Below, in pieces: positions 15,140-21,634 of a stretch of DNA of 26,508 nucleotides (positions are counted from its first letter, which is position 1; each line of letters starts with the position of its first letter). This stretch comes from JAMXLO01 sp035492535 (GTDB lineage Bacteria > Pseudomonadota > Alphaproteobacteria > Acetobacterales > Acetobacteraceae), in assembly GCA_035492535.1 (NCBI GenBank), contig DATJJM010000313.1, positions 1-26,508 of the forward strand, written 5' to 3'. Below the pieces are notes generated by a model that saw nothing but the letters and a program-made list of their open reading frames with translations, had not been told where the DNA came from and did no database searches. The position numbers and the translations under genes are program-made.

Positions 15140-15196
15140 GATTGCCCTCGATACGCTACTGCCTTGGACGGACGCAATGCGGGGATAACCAGGCGG

Positions 15197-15763
15197 ATGC
15201 CTGACGGATCGCAGATCGATCGCGGCGGCACCGCCACGCTGGTGACATGGCCAAACGTGATCACCTTCGCACGCCTCTGCGCTGTCCCCGCCGCTGTTTG
15301 GCTGGTGATGGAGCACTGGTTTGCCGGCGCATTCTACCTGTTCGCCGCGGCCGGGCTGTCGGATGCCGTGGATGGCTGGCTCGCCCGCCGCTTCGGCGGA
15401 AATTCGGTGGGAGCGATCCTTGATCCGGTGGCCGACAAGGCCCTCCTGATGTCCATGTACGTGACGCTCGCCGCCGTGAATGTCGTGCCGGACTGGCTCG
15501 CCATCCTCGTGGTATTCCGCGACATGGTGATCGTGGGCGGCGTCGTCGTGCTGTCACTGCTCGGCCAGTCCGTGGTGATCCGCCCGCTGTACGTGTCGAA
15601 ACTTAATACCGTGTTTCAGATCGTCCTGGTCGCTGCCGCCTTGCTGCTCACCGGCTTCGACCTCGCAGCCCCCGACCTGCTGGATGCACTCACCTGGGCC
15701 GTCGGCACAACAACGCTGGCGTCCGGCGCTGCCTATGTCTGGACGACGGTGCGCGGCCGATGA
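15197..15763 (+). CDS. CDP-alcohol phosphatidyltransferase family protein
   Basis: A small integral membrane enzyme that joins a CDP-linked lipid to an alcohol (phosphatidylglycerophosphate synthase-like). The signature D-G-x2-A-R-x8-G-x3-D-x3-D is present in DAVDGWLARRFGG NSVGAILDPVADK, after WPNVITFARLCAVP, and several membrane helices follow. Start choice is uncertain: ATG 15197 gives 188 residues, TTG 15164 gives 199, and GTG 15242 starts just before the conserved TWPNVITFARL. Its stop overlaps the AI-2E gene by 4 bp (ATGA). The set purM, CDP-alcohol transferase and AI-2E permease is a recurrent alphaproteobacterial neighbourhood. Confidence 0.92.
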   Translation: MPDGSQIDRGGTATLVTWPNVITFARLCAVPAAVWLVMEHWFAGAFYLFAAAGLSDAVDGWLARRFGGNSVGAILDPVADKALLMSMYVTLAAVNVVPDWLAILVVFRDMVIVGGVVVLSLLGQSVVIRPLYVSKLNTVFQIVLVAAALLLTGFDLAAPDLLDALTWAVGTTTLASGAAYVWTTVRGR

Positions 15764-16926
15764 CGGGCAGCGCCGACTTGCCGCCGCCCGAAACCAGCCC
15801 GCCGCCGTCTGAACCTCGCCCATGGCTCGCCGAACCAGCCGAGCTTCCCGGCCGGGCCACCCGCAACCAGCGCGTCGCCCTCGTCGTGGGGCTTTTTGTC
15901 GCCGCCTGGCTGGTGCTTCAGCTCTTCGCCTCGGTGCTGGCGCCGTTCGTCGCCGCAGCCGGCATCGCCTACGTCCTGGATCCGCCGACCACGAAGCTCA
16001 CCCGCCTTGGCCTGCCGCGAGGCCTCGCGGCGCTGGTGATGATCATCGTCCTGCTCGCGGGTGCCCTGCTGTTCGTCCTGCTGCTCTACCCGCTGATCCT
16101 CCAGCAGATCGGCCTGCTCATCGGCCGCATCCCGCAATACGTGCAACTGCTCCAGCGCTGGGCCAGCGAGGTCATCTCCGACCTCCAGCAGAACTTCGGT
16201 TCCGATGTGGTGAACGACAAGTTGCGCGACCTGGTCAGCAGCCAGGCCGGCAGCATGCTCGGCGTGATCGCATCCTCGCTCACCAGTCTCACCAGCGCCG
16301 GTTTCGCCATCTTCAACGTGCTGACGCTCGCCATCGTCACGCCTGTCGTCGGCTTCTACCTGCTGCGTGACTGGCAGAAGGTCATCGCGATGGTCGATTC
16401 CTGGCTGCCGCATCGCTACGCCGACGTGATCCGCGCCCAGGCCCGCGAGGTGGACCGCATCCTGTCGGCCTGGGTCCGGGGCCAGGCGCTCTGCTGCATC
16501 CTGCTGGCGCTCTATTACGCCCTGGCGCTGACCGTCGCCGGCCTCGATCTCGGCCTCCTCGTCGGCCTCGCCGCCGGCATGCTCTCGTTCATTCCTTATG
16601 TCGGCTCGATCACCGGCGGCGTCACCGCGCTCGGTCTCGCGATGGCGCAGTTTCCCGCCTGGCGCGGCGTCATTGTCATCGGCTGCGTGCTGATCATCGG
16701 CCAGACCCTGGAGGGCTACGTCATCTACCCCCGCTTCCTCGGCGATCGCGTCGAATTGCCTGCGGTGTGGGTCATCTTCGCCCTGTTCGCCGGCGGCGCC
16801 GCGTTCGGCTTCCTTGGCGTCATGCTCGCCGTTCCCGTCGCCGCGACGATCGGCGTGCTCTGCCGCTTCTGGCTCCGCCGCTACCTGAACAGCCCGCTCT
16901 ACCTCGACCCGCCCGCCGGACGTTAG
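15760..16926 (+). CDS. AI-2E family transporter (PerM-like permease, 388 aa)
   Basis: A polytopic membrane protein with a Pro-rich cytoplasmic N-terminus (about 40 residues), a pair of helices around VALVVGLFVAAWLVLQLFAS, a long soluble middle segment (about 130-200), and a C-terminal helix bundle with the family block GLLVGLAAGMLSFIPYVGS followed by GQTLEGYVIYPRFLGDRVEL and WVIFALFAGGAAFGFLGVML. Members export small molecules or act as Na+/H+ antiporters; the name comes from E. coli TqsA and does not prove AI-2 transport. It is translationally coupled to the upstream phosphatidyltransferase and convergent with the mini-lipoprotein gene 1 bp away. Confidence 0.95.
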   Translation: MTGSADLPPPETSPPPSEPRPWLAEPAELPGRATRNQRVALVVGLFVAAWLVLQLFASVLAPFVAAAGIAYVLDPPTTKLTRLGLPRGLAALVMIIVLLAGALLFVLLLYPLILQQIGLLIGRIPQYVQLLQRWASEVISDLQQNFGSDVVNDKLRDLVSSQAGSMLGVIASSLTSLTSAGFAIFNVLTLAIVTPVVGFYLLRDWQKVIAMVDSWLPHRYADVIRAQAREVDRILSAWVRGQALCCILLALYYALALTVAGLDLGLLVGLAAGMLSFIPYVGSITGGVTALGLAMAQFPAWRGVIVIGCVLIIGQTLEGYVIYPRFLGDRVELPAVWVIFALFAGGAAFGFLGVMLAVPVAATIGVLCRFWLRRYLNSPLYLDPPAGR

Positions 16927-16927
16927 G

Positions 16928-17074
16928 TCAATGGCCTCCGCCACCGCCGTCGCCGTAGTGCGGTCCGAAGGCCGGATAGACGTTGACGTTGGTGATCGGC
17001 AGGTGGCAGCCAGCCAGCACGACAGCGGCCGTCAGCAGTGATGCAATCGCTTTCCACATCGGTTCTGACACCAT
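16928..17074 (-). CDS. Small lipoprotein (48 aa)
   Basis: A mini-gene whose product MVSEPMWKAIASLLTAAVVL ends its signal at the lipobox VLAGC, leaving a mature peptide of about 25 residues: CHLPITNVNVYPAF then GPHYGDGGGGGH. A start at ATG 17059 (MWKAIAS) would give a tidier signal peptide. The Gly-rich, His-ending tail is unusual. It is divergent from the MarR-GNAT gene, 130 bp away, and abuts the AI-2E stop. No strong ribosome site is seen. The lipoprotein signal makes it believable despite its size; function unknown. Confidence 0.6.
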   Translation of the reverse strand: MVSEPMWKAIASLLTAAVVLAGCHLPITNVNVYPAFGPHYGDGGGGGH

Positions 17075-17169
17075 ACCGCGGTACCATCAGCAACAGCCAG
17101 CGCCTGCCCCCGACGCGGCGAACGCCTGCTTCCCCTTGCGGTCCGCGGCGAGCCGCGCGTAAGGGTCGA

Positions 17170-17198
17170 TTGCGCCTGGCAGGATCTCTGACTAAAGT
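17170..17198 (+). promoter_or_regulatory. Putative promoter of the MarR-GNAT gene
   Basis: TTGCGC at 17170-17175 and TAAAGT at 17193-17198 are spaced by 17 bp, a fair sigma-70 type match (3 of 6 and 4 of 6 positions). Transcription would begin about 17205, at the start codon itself, suggesting a leaderless mRNA; no ribosome site is seen. Confidence 0.4.
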
Positions 17199-17204
17199 CA
17201 GAGA
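17185..17204. promoter_or_regulatory. Perfect palindromic operator abutting the MarR-GNAT start codon
   Basis: TCTCTGACTAAAGTCAGAGA has 8-bp perfect arms around TAAA. It ends at the base before the ATG at 17205 and covers the putative -10 box. Position and size are those of an autoregulatory MarR-family site, which would block transcription of its own gene when bound. Confidence 0.75.
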
Positions 17205-18086
17205 ATGGACTCTCGCCACATGCAGCAGGTGCGCCGCTTCAACCGCCTGGTAATCCAACGCACGGGCGCGCTTGAAACCAGCTACCTCCGTCGCGGCCGC
17301 CCCCTTGGCGAGGCCCGTCTCCTCTTCGAGATCGGCCCAGACGGCGCCGACGTCCGCACCCTCCGCACCCGCCTCGACCTCAACTCCGGCTACCTCAGCC
17401 GACTGCTCCGCTCGCTGGAATCGCAGCACCTCATCACCGTGCGCCCCGAGCCCGACGATGCCCGTCGGCGCGCGGTTACCCTCACCCGGAAGGGCCGCGC
17501 CGAATACACCGCCTATGAAAAGCTGTCGGACGGGCTCGCGACTTCCTGGCTCGAACCCCTGACGCCCACACAACGCGACCGCCTCACCATCGCGATGGCC
17601 GAGGTCGAGCGCCTCATCACCGCCGCCACCATCGCCGTGCGCATCGAACCACCGGACAGTGACGCCGCCCGCCATTGCCTCGCGCAGTACTTCGCGGAAC
17701 TCGCCACCCGCTTCGAAACCGGCTTCGACCCAGCCCGCAGCAATTCCGCGACCGAGGCCGAAATGACCCCACCCGCGGGTTATTTCTTCATCGCCTGGAT
17801 CGACACCCGCCCTGCCGGCTGCGGCGCCCTGAAATGCAACCCGCGCCGCATCGGCGAGGTGAAGCGCATGTGGACCGCACCCGACGCCCGTGGCCTCGGT
17901 GTCGCCCGCCGCATCCTGCACGCGATAGAAACCAAGGCTCGCGACCTGCGCCTGAAGCGCCTCCGCCTGGAGACCAACCGCACACTGCTCGAGGCGCAGT
18001 CACTTTACCGGAGCGCCGGCTACCGCGAGGTCGCGGCCTTCAACGCCGAACCCTACGCCCATCATTGGTTCGAGAAGCGCCTGTAG
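17205..18086 (+). CDS. MarR-family regulator fused to GNAT acetyltransferase (293 aa)
   Basis: Residues 1 to about 140 form a MarR winged helix: MQQVRRFNRLVIQRTGAL, GEARLLFEIGPDGADVRTLR TRLDLNSGYLSRLLRSLE, then the wing PEPDDARRRAVTLTRKG. Residues from about 148 to the end form a GNAT domain with GALKCNPRRIGEVKRMWTAP and the acetyl-CoA loop DARGLGVARRILHAIE, then LRLETNRTLLEAQSLYRSAG Y. This MarR-GNAT fusion is a known bifunctional family; the acetylated substrate is unknown, and acetyl-CoA or the substrate may tune DNA binding. ATG 17205 follows directly on a palindromic operator. The start is fixed by the lack of other ATGs nearby, though ATG 17220 is possible. Confidence 0.93.
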   Translation: MDSRHMQQVRRFNRLVIQRTGALETSYLRRGRPLGEARLLFEIGPDGADVRTLRTRLDLNSGYLSRLLRSLESQHLITVRPEPDDARRRAVTLTRKGRAEYTAYEKLSDGLATSWLEPLTPTQRDRLTIAMAEVERLITAATIAVRIEPPDSDAARHCLAQYFAELATRFETGFDPARSNSATEAEMTPPAGYFFIAWIDTRPAGCGALKCNPRRIGEVKRMWTAPDARGLGVARRILHAIETKARDLRLKRLRLETNRTLLEAQSLYRSAGYREVAAFNAEPYAHHWFEKRL

Positions 18087-18172
18087 CAGCGCCCCGTGTC
18101 ATCACGATCGCCGCCATTCAAGCGAGCGCGATGCAAACCCTCGGTTCACTCATTCGGCGTAACCTGCCAGGC

Positions 18173-18541
18173 ATGCGACTTTTATTCGTGGCCGTGCTGC
18201 TTGCCGGCTGCAACCTCACGCCGGAGCAAGCGGCAACCGTCGGCGTCGGTGCCGCGGTTGGCAGCATCGCGGTCATCGGGCGCAGCCCGGCCGACGCCGT
18301 ATATTCGATTGTCAGTGGCCGCGACTGCTCGATCGTCCGCCTGGAGCAGAACAAATCCTACTGCAAGCCCATCGAGCCTCCACCCTCCCCGCAGCCCTAC
18401 TGCACGCGCAGCCTCGGTGTTGTGGATTGCTGGGCCGATCCCGAAAAAATGCCGAACCTGCCGCCCCAGGTCGGTGACATCCCCCACGGCCTCACCCCCG
18501 AACAGGAAGCCGACCGTGTGAAGGGCTGGCTGAACTTCTAA
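18173..18541 (+). CDS. Hypothetical lipoprotein (122 aa)
   Basis: Signal MRLLFVAVLLAGCNLTPEQ with lipobox LLAGC, so it should be lipid-anchored in the envelope. A Gly/Ala-rich, mildly hydrophobic stretch (VGVGAAVGSIAVI) follows. The rest has four Cys: DCSIVRLEQNKSYC and YCTRSLGVVDCW, likely two disulfides, and ends with LTPEQEADRVKGWLNF. Proteins with the C-S-I-V-R-L...YC and CTRSLGVVDCW blocks recur in Acetobacteraceae and relatives as far as I recall, without known function. An upstream ATG at 18131 would lengthen the signal by 14 residues; neither start has a clear ribosome site. It lies 86 bp after the MarR-GNAT gene. Confidence 0.8.
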   Translation: MRLLFVAVLLAGCNLTPEQAATVGVGAAVGSIAVIGRSPADAVYSIVSGRDCSIVRLEQNKSYCKPIEPPPSPQPYCTRSLGVVDCWADPEKMPNLPPQVGDIPHGLTPEQEADRVKGWLNF

Positions 18542-18550
18542 GCCTCGGTC

Positions 18551-18664
18551 ACCGCTAGAACGAGATGGGATTCAGCCGAATATCTCATCAATGACATCAA
18601 TGAATTTGGCAAGGTTGTGAAGGCAGCCAAGCCGATCGACGACATTCACCGCGCGAAGTACCTA
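18551..18664 (+). pseudogene. Possible remnant of an antitoxin-like gene
   Basis: In one frame this stretch reads TARTRWDSAEYLINDINEFG and then KVVKAAKPIDDIHRAKYLNF, without a start codon in a sensible place, and runs into a repeat. The WDSAEYL block recalls the N-terminus of HigA/HI1420-type addiction-module antidotes, but the following residues do not fit that family. No toxin gene is adjacent. The base composition is lower in GC than the neighbours. A decayed gene fragment is the most that can be said. Confidence 0.2.
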
Positions 18665-18719
18665 AATTTCCCGAAAGCTATTGCCCCCATATCCCCGCCT
18701 GCTGCGCAACGTCACCGCA

Positions 18720-18752
18720 GCCTTTGCGCATTTTGCGTGTTTTGCGGTTCCA
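18720..18752. repeat. Dispersed CGCAAA-type repeat, second copy
   Basis: TTTGCGCATTTTGCGTG followed by TTTTGCGGTTCC is a diverged relative of the 3975-4104 inverted-repeat arms (TTTGCGTTCTTTGCGGTTC). It lies in the 284-bp gap between the lipoprotein gene and the GNAT gene. The rest of that gap holds nothing but the possible gene remnant. Confidence 0.55.
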
Positions 18753-18825
18753 TTTCCCTTCCAGTCGAGCAGACCACGCTGCAAGCGACCAAGGCAGCCG
18801 TGAACCCGGCAAATAACATCCTGCC

Positions 18826-19284
18826 CTAGCCAGCGGCATCTTCGCCGCATCCGCGCATTTCGAAATAGGTCTTGCCGCCCCGCTCAAACCCCGCACCCTC
18901 GTAGAAGCGCAGCGTGCTTTCCTGCCGCGAGCCCGTCGCCAGCGTCACCTTGTAGCAATCGGCCTTCCGAGCAACCTCGACCGCATACGCCAGCACCCGC
19001 CGGCCAAGCCTCATCCGGCGATACTCGAGATGCGTCACGACATTCTCGATCACTGCATACGGTCTGCCGCCGCGGGTCAGGTTGGGAATGATCGCCAGCG
19101 TGCACGAAGCAACGACGCTCTGCTCATGTTCAGCAACGACAACGGTCATGAACCCGGACCCGATCATGGTCGCCCACGTGCGCTCGGCCTTCGTGATCTC
19201 CATCGCCGGATCATCCGGATGCAGATGCCGATAGATCGCCAGTATTCCTGGCAGATCACCCTCTCTCGCGGAGCGGACAATCAT
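18826..19284 (-). CDS. GNAT-family N-acetyltransferase (152 aa)
   Basis: A single-domain acetyltransferase. It starts MIVRSAREGDLPGILAIYRH, has VVVAEHEQSVVASCTLAIIP, the substrate-side ENVVTHLEYRRM, the acetyl-CoA loop MRLGRRVLAYAVEVA and the C-terminal LRFYEGAGFE. The first glycine of the usual R-x-x-G-x-G/A loop is Arg here. The frame extends upstream through the neighbouring VOC gene, but ATG 19284 fits homologues and follows the VOC stop after one base (TGACATG), so the two are translationally linked. The substrate is unknown. Confidence 0.92.
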   Translation of the reverse strand: MIVRSAREGDLPGILAIYRHLHPDDPAMEITKAERTWATMIGSGFMTVVVAEHEQSVVASCTLAIIPNLTRGGRPYAVIENVVTHLEYRRMRLGRRVLAYAVEVARKADCYKVTLATGSRQESTLRFYEGAGFERGGKTYFEMRGCGEDAAG

Positions 19285-19285
19285 G

Positions 19286-19702
19286 TCAGCCACCCGGCAC
19301 CGGCCGTTGGCCCAGCGACGTCGTGAACCGCAGCAGATAACCATCCGGGTCGGCGACGACGAATTGCCTGCGGCCATACTCGAGCGCGTCCCGGCGATAC
19401 CAGCGGTCTTCCAGTGGCACGACGATCCTGTATCCCGCGGCCTGAACGCGGCCATGCACGCGATCGACGTCAGCCACCTCGATCATGAAGCTCACGCCCC
19501 GGCCGTACGGACGCTCGAGCGGTGCCGTCCTGAACCGCCGGCCAGGCCCGGCAGCGTCCTCGAGCATCAGGTCCACACCTTCCAGGCTCAGAAAGACAAA
19601 CCGCTCCTCGGGCCGGTCGAACACCACCGAGAAGCCAATCACCCCGACATAGAACGCCAGCGAGCGATCCACGTCCGCCACGTCGAGTTCAGGCGTCAGC
19701 AC
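19286..19702 (-). CDS. VOC-family (bleomycin-resistance/glyoxalase-like) protein, 138 aa
   Basis: Starts at GTG 19702 (product MLTPELDVADVDRSLAFYVG) with GGAGGG 6 nt upstream. Two beta-alpha-beta-beta-beta modules are present: VIGFSVVFDRPEERFVFLSL EGVDLML in the first, and VSFMIEVADVDRVHGRVQAA GY, then REFV-like RRQFVVADPDGYLLRF, in the second. This is the bleomycin-resistance/glyoxalase fold, used for drug sequestration or metal-dependent chemistry. It is the fourth of five same-strand genes and sits one base from the GNAT gene; VOC plus GNAT pairs are often detoxification genes, which is inference here. Confidence 0.93.
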   Translation of the reverse strand: MLTPELDVADVDRSLAFYVGVIGFSVVFDRPEERFVFLSLEGVDLMLEDAAGPGRRFRTAPLERPYGRGVSFMIEVADVDRVHGRVQAAGYRIVVPLEDRWYRRDALEYGRRQFVVADPDGYLLRFTTSLGQRPVPGG

Positions 19703-19716
19703 GGCTGCCCTCCGTT

Positions 19717-19902
19717 TCAGGCCAGCAGAACGTGCGTCACCTCATCGCCGGTCTCAGCATCGATGACCGAGAAGGCGATATCTTCGGCGGCCCATCCACG
19801 AAGCTGCTCGGCCGTGACGTATCGCTGGTTGGCGACATCATAGAGACGGCTTCCAGCATATCGCTTTACGACGATGGGTCGGGTCGGCTGCCAGGCTGAC
19901 AT
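19717..19902 (-). CDS. Mini-protein with PHA-regulator DNA-binding domain only (61 aa)
   Basis: The product MSAWQPTRPIVVKRYAGSRL YDVANQRYVTAEQLRGW, then AAEDIAFSVIDAETGDEVTH VLLA, matches the N-terminal domain of PhaR/PhbF regulators of polyhydroxyalkanoate synthesis (pattern KRYxxxRLYDxxxxRYVT...VxDAxTGxDxT). The C-terminal PHA-binding repeats of true PhaR are missing. The start at 19902 is fixed by GGAGG 5 nt upstream. It lies 14 bp before the VOC gene. It may be a small stand-alone regulator or a domain relic. Confidence 0.85.
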   Translation of the reverse strand: MSAWQPTRPIVVKRYAGSRLYDVANQRYVTAEQLRGWAAEDIAFSVIDAETGDEVTHVLLA

Positions 19903-19960
19903 GCGAGCCTCCGCTGCGGGGGCGCACTCCAGCATGGGCTGCGGTTGGAAGCAAAGCCGC

Positions 19961-20179
19961 CTATGCAGCATCAACGCGCCGATGGGCCTGCAATGTCTCC
20001 TGATGCAAGAGCTGCGTGTCCTGCCAAATCTCGAAGGCACGCGCGATCGCGCCGAAAGTCAGGTTGAGCGTGCGATGGTGTGTCTCGACGATCGCAGAAT
20101 TGAGGTCGCTCGAGTCAAGGAAGTCAGCAGTCAGTATGCCGTTGTTGCCGTCGAGCAGATAGTAACGAAACGTTGCCAT
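19961..20179 (-). CDS. Small conserved-looking protein (72 aa)
   Basis: MATFRYYLLDGNNGILTADF opens the protein and AFEIWQDTQLLHQETLQ lies near the end. The plan Y-LLDG-x-G-x-I-x-A...EIWQ resembles a widespread small alphaproteobacterial protein type with no known function. GAGG stands 8 nt before the ATG. The lower GC and plain codon use suggest recent arrival or weak expression. It is the second gene of a five-gene minus-strand run. Confidence 0.65.
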   Translation of the reverse strand: MATFRYYLLDGNNGILTADFLDSSDLNSAIVETHHRTLNLTFGAIARAFEIWQDTQLLHQETLQAHRRVDAA

Positions 20180-20200
20180 GCCGTTCGCCTCGACCGAGCC

Positions 20201-20383
20201 TCAATATACCATGCCGTCATAACCGCGCACGGCTCCCCAGTCGGCAAGCATCGCCACTTCCGTCGAAGTCGCGATCTCGGTTAGCCGGCGGGCGATGGCA
20301 AGGTCATCCACCTCGAGCGCTAATTGCTTCGTATCGAGGATCAACACTAGCATATGAGGATCGAGGCACTGATCTGTTCGCAT
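20201..20383 (-). CDS. Small hypothetical protein (60 aa)
   Basis: The product MRTDQCLDPHMLVLILDTKQ continues LALEVDDLAIARRLTEIATS TEVAMLADWGAVRGYDGMVY. It is not recognised. A helical, acidic profile with no signal peptide suggests a small cytoplasmic protein. The stop lies 21 bp before the next gene on the same strand, suggesting an operon. GAGAG about 8 nt upstream is a modest ribosome site. Confidence 0.5.
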   Translation of the reverse strand: MRTDQCLDPHMLVLILDTKQLALEVDDLAIARRLTEIATSTEVAMLADWGAVRGYDGMVY

Positions 20384-20544
20384 GGCCAATCTCTCGAAGC
20401 TTTCAGTCTGAATTCGACTTAGCGAAGGTCTCCGACAACAGAAATACGGAAAAATACGTAGAAAACATTGCGCAGCCGATCAACTTTCGATTCATTATCG
20501 TCCGGCTTAATGCAGGGACCGATCACAGACCTCAAGGTCCGACG

Positions 20545-20775
20545 ATGAAAAACACCGGCGCACGAACACGGATCAGCCACGACCAGGAAGAACAGTGGAT
20601 GGCTGATCAAATACTCGAACAGAAGCACGCCGACGATCGCGAACGCTGCCAGAGACGAATCGGCATCGATTCAGCGAGTGTCAGCCAACTGGTGCAGGAT
20701 TTTATGGCGTCGCACAGCGTGACTGCATATCCTCCGGGGTACGCGGCCCTCTCGCGGCAATACAACCTGCACTAG
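20545..20775 (+). CDS. Small hypothetical protein (76 aa)
   Basis: MKNTGARTRISHDQEEQWMA DQ opens a hydrophilic, basic/acidic mixed protein with SASVSQLVQDFMASHSVTAY near the end. No family is recognised. AAGG lies about 9 nt upstream of ATG 20545. It is divergent from the 20201-20383 gene across 161 bp of AT-richer DNA. The next gene on this strand follows 29 bp later. Confidence 0.5.
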   Translation: MKNTGARTRISHDQEEQWMADQILEQKHADDRERCQRRIGIDSASVSQLVQDFMASHSVTAYPPGYAALSRQYNLH

Positions 20776-20804
20776 CGACGCCGTATCGATCGGGGGACGT
20801 GGGA

Positions 20805-20984
20805 ATGAACGATCACGAAATATCGGCAATGCGCCAGCAAGCTCTGCAAGCCTATGAAGCGGCCGAGCTCACATGCAATCGCACCGATGCTTTCATTCAA
20901 TTGGTGGTTGCTGAACTGGTGGCCGGCAACCGCTTTGGCTTTCGGGGCGATTTGTTGTCCTATCGCGAAAGATACAGTCCCTAG
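20805..20984 (+). CDS. Small hypothetical protein (59 aa)
   Basis: MNDHEISAMRQQALQAYEAA opens a mainly helical protein ending GFRGDLLSYRERYSP, with a single Cys in ELTCNRTD. It is unrecognised. A G-rich ribosome site (GGGGGACGTGGGA) precedes ATG 20805; GTG 20799 is an alternative start. It probably shares a transcript with the 20545-20775 gene. Confidence 0.5.
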   Translation: MNDHEISAMRQQALQAYEAAELTCNRTDAFIQLVVAELVAGNRFGFRGDLLSYRERYSP

Positions 20985-21037
20985 GAATCCCGAACGCCCT
21001 TCTCGCACGGTATGGTACGAGGCAGCCGCAGGTGTTG

Positions 21038-21634
21038 CTACCTCGCCACCCGCGCCACATCGGTCTCGATCTTTTCCAGCACCTCCGTCACTGCCGCCCG
21101 CATTGCCGCGGCAATCGCCGGTGCATCCGAGCCGTTCAGCTTCGCTTCCGCACGCTCCGTCCGTTGCAGTACCGCCTTGATCGGCGACGGATGCTGATCG
21201 AGCAGCACGAACGCCACGCTCACTCGCGCCACCCCGGCATTCGGATCGGCAATGAACGACTGGAGTTCTCCCTCCAGCACGTAATCGGCCTCCAGCCGGC
21301 TGCCCGGCGCAACCACCGCACTGAACAGCCCCGATCCCGCCAGCCATTGCCGCAGATCGTCCTCGACCGCCTGCGCTGGAGGCACCGCCCACTGCTCATA
21401 GAAATCCACGTGCACGCTGCCATCGGGTTGCTGCCATTGCATCCCGCGCACATCCAGTCCCGGCCCCGCGCGGATCTCGCGCACCAGCAGCACCTTCCCG
21501 CGCGCCCGCGCCGGCCGCACGGACGCCCGATGCACATCGAGCGGCCAGTCCCGCTTCTGAACATAAGTGCTGGACGGCAGCAGCGAGCAGCCGCCCAACG
21601 CCGCCGCGCCCAGCAAAGCGAACCTTCGCCTCAT
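21038..21634 (-). CDS. ABC-type transport auxiliary lipoprotein (PqiC/Mla-associated)
   Basis: MRRRFALLGAAALGGCSLLP gives a signal peptide with lipobox LGGC (Cys16). The mature 183 residues contain VLLVREIRAGPGLDVRGMQW, a FYEQWAVPPAQAVEDDLRQW L block, the YVLEGELQSF strand and a final long helix. This is the ABC_trans_aux fold found next to MCE-domain transporters, where it links the system to the outer membrane. Its start overlaps the end of the MCE gene by 4 bp (ATGA). It is the last gene of the five-gene operon. Confidence 0.9.
   Translation of the reverse strand: MRRRFALLGAAALGGCSLLPSSTYVQKRDWPLDVHRASVRPARARGKVLLVREIRAGPGLDVRGMQWQQPDGSVHVDFYEQWAVPPAQAVEDDLRQWLAGSGLFSAVVAPGSRLEADYVLEGELQSFIADPNAGVARVSVAFVLLDQHPSPIKAVLQRTERAEAKLNGSDAPAIAAAMRAAVTEVLEKIETDVARVAR

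Noticed and set aside
15733..16944. 403-codon minus-strand frame rich in Asp, Glu and Gln
   Set aside because: It is the antisense of the AI-2E permease gene, whose membrane-protein codons produce such composition.
20173..20544. Upstream part of the plus-strand frame ending at 20775
   Set aside because: It overlaps the minus-strand small gene at 20201-20383 and reads as low-complexity basic sequence; only the part from ATG 20545 is kept.
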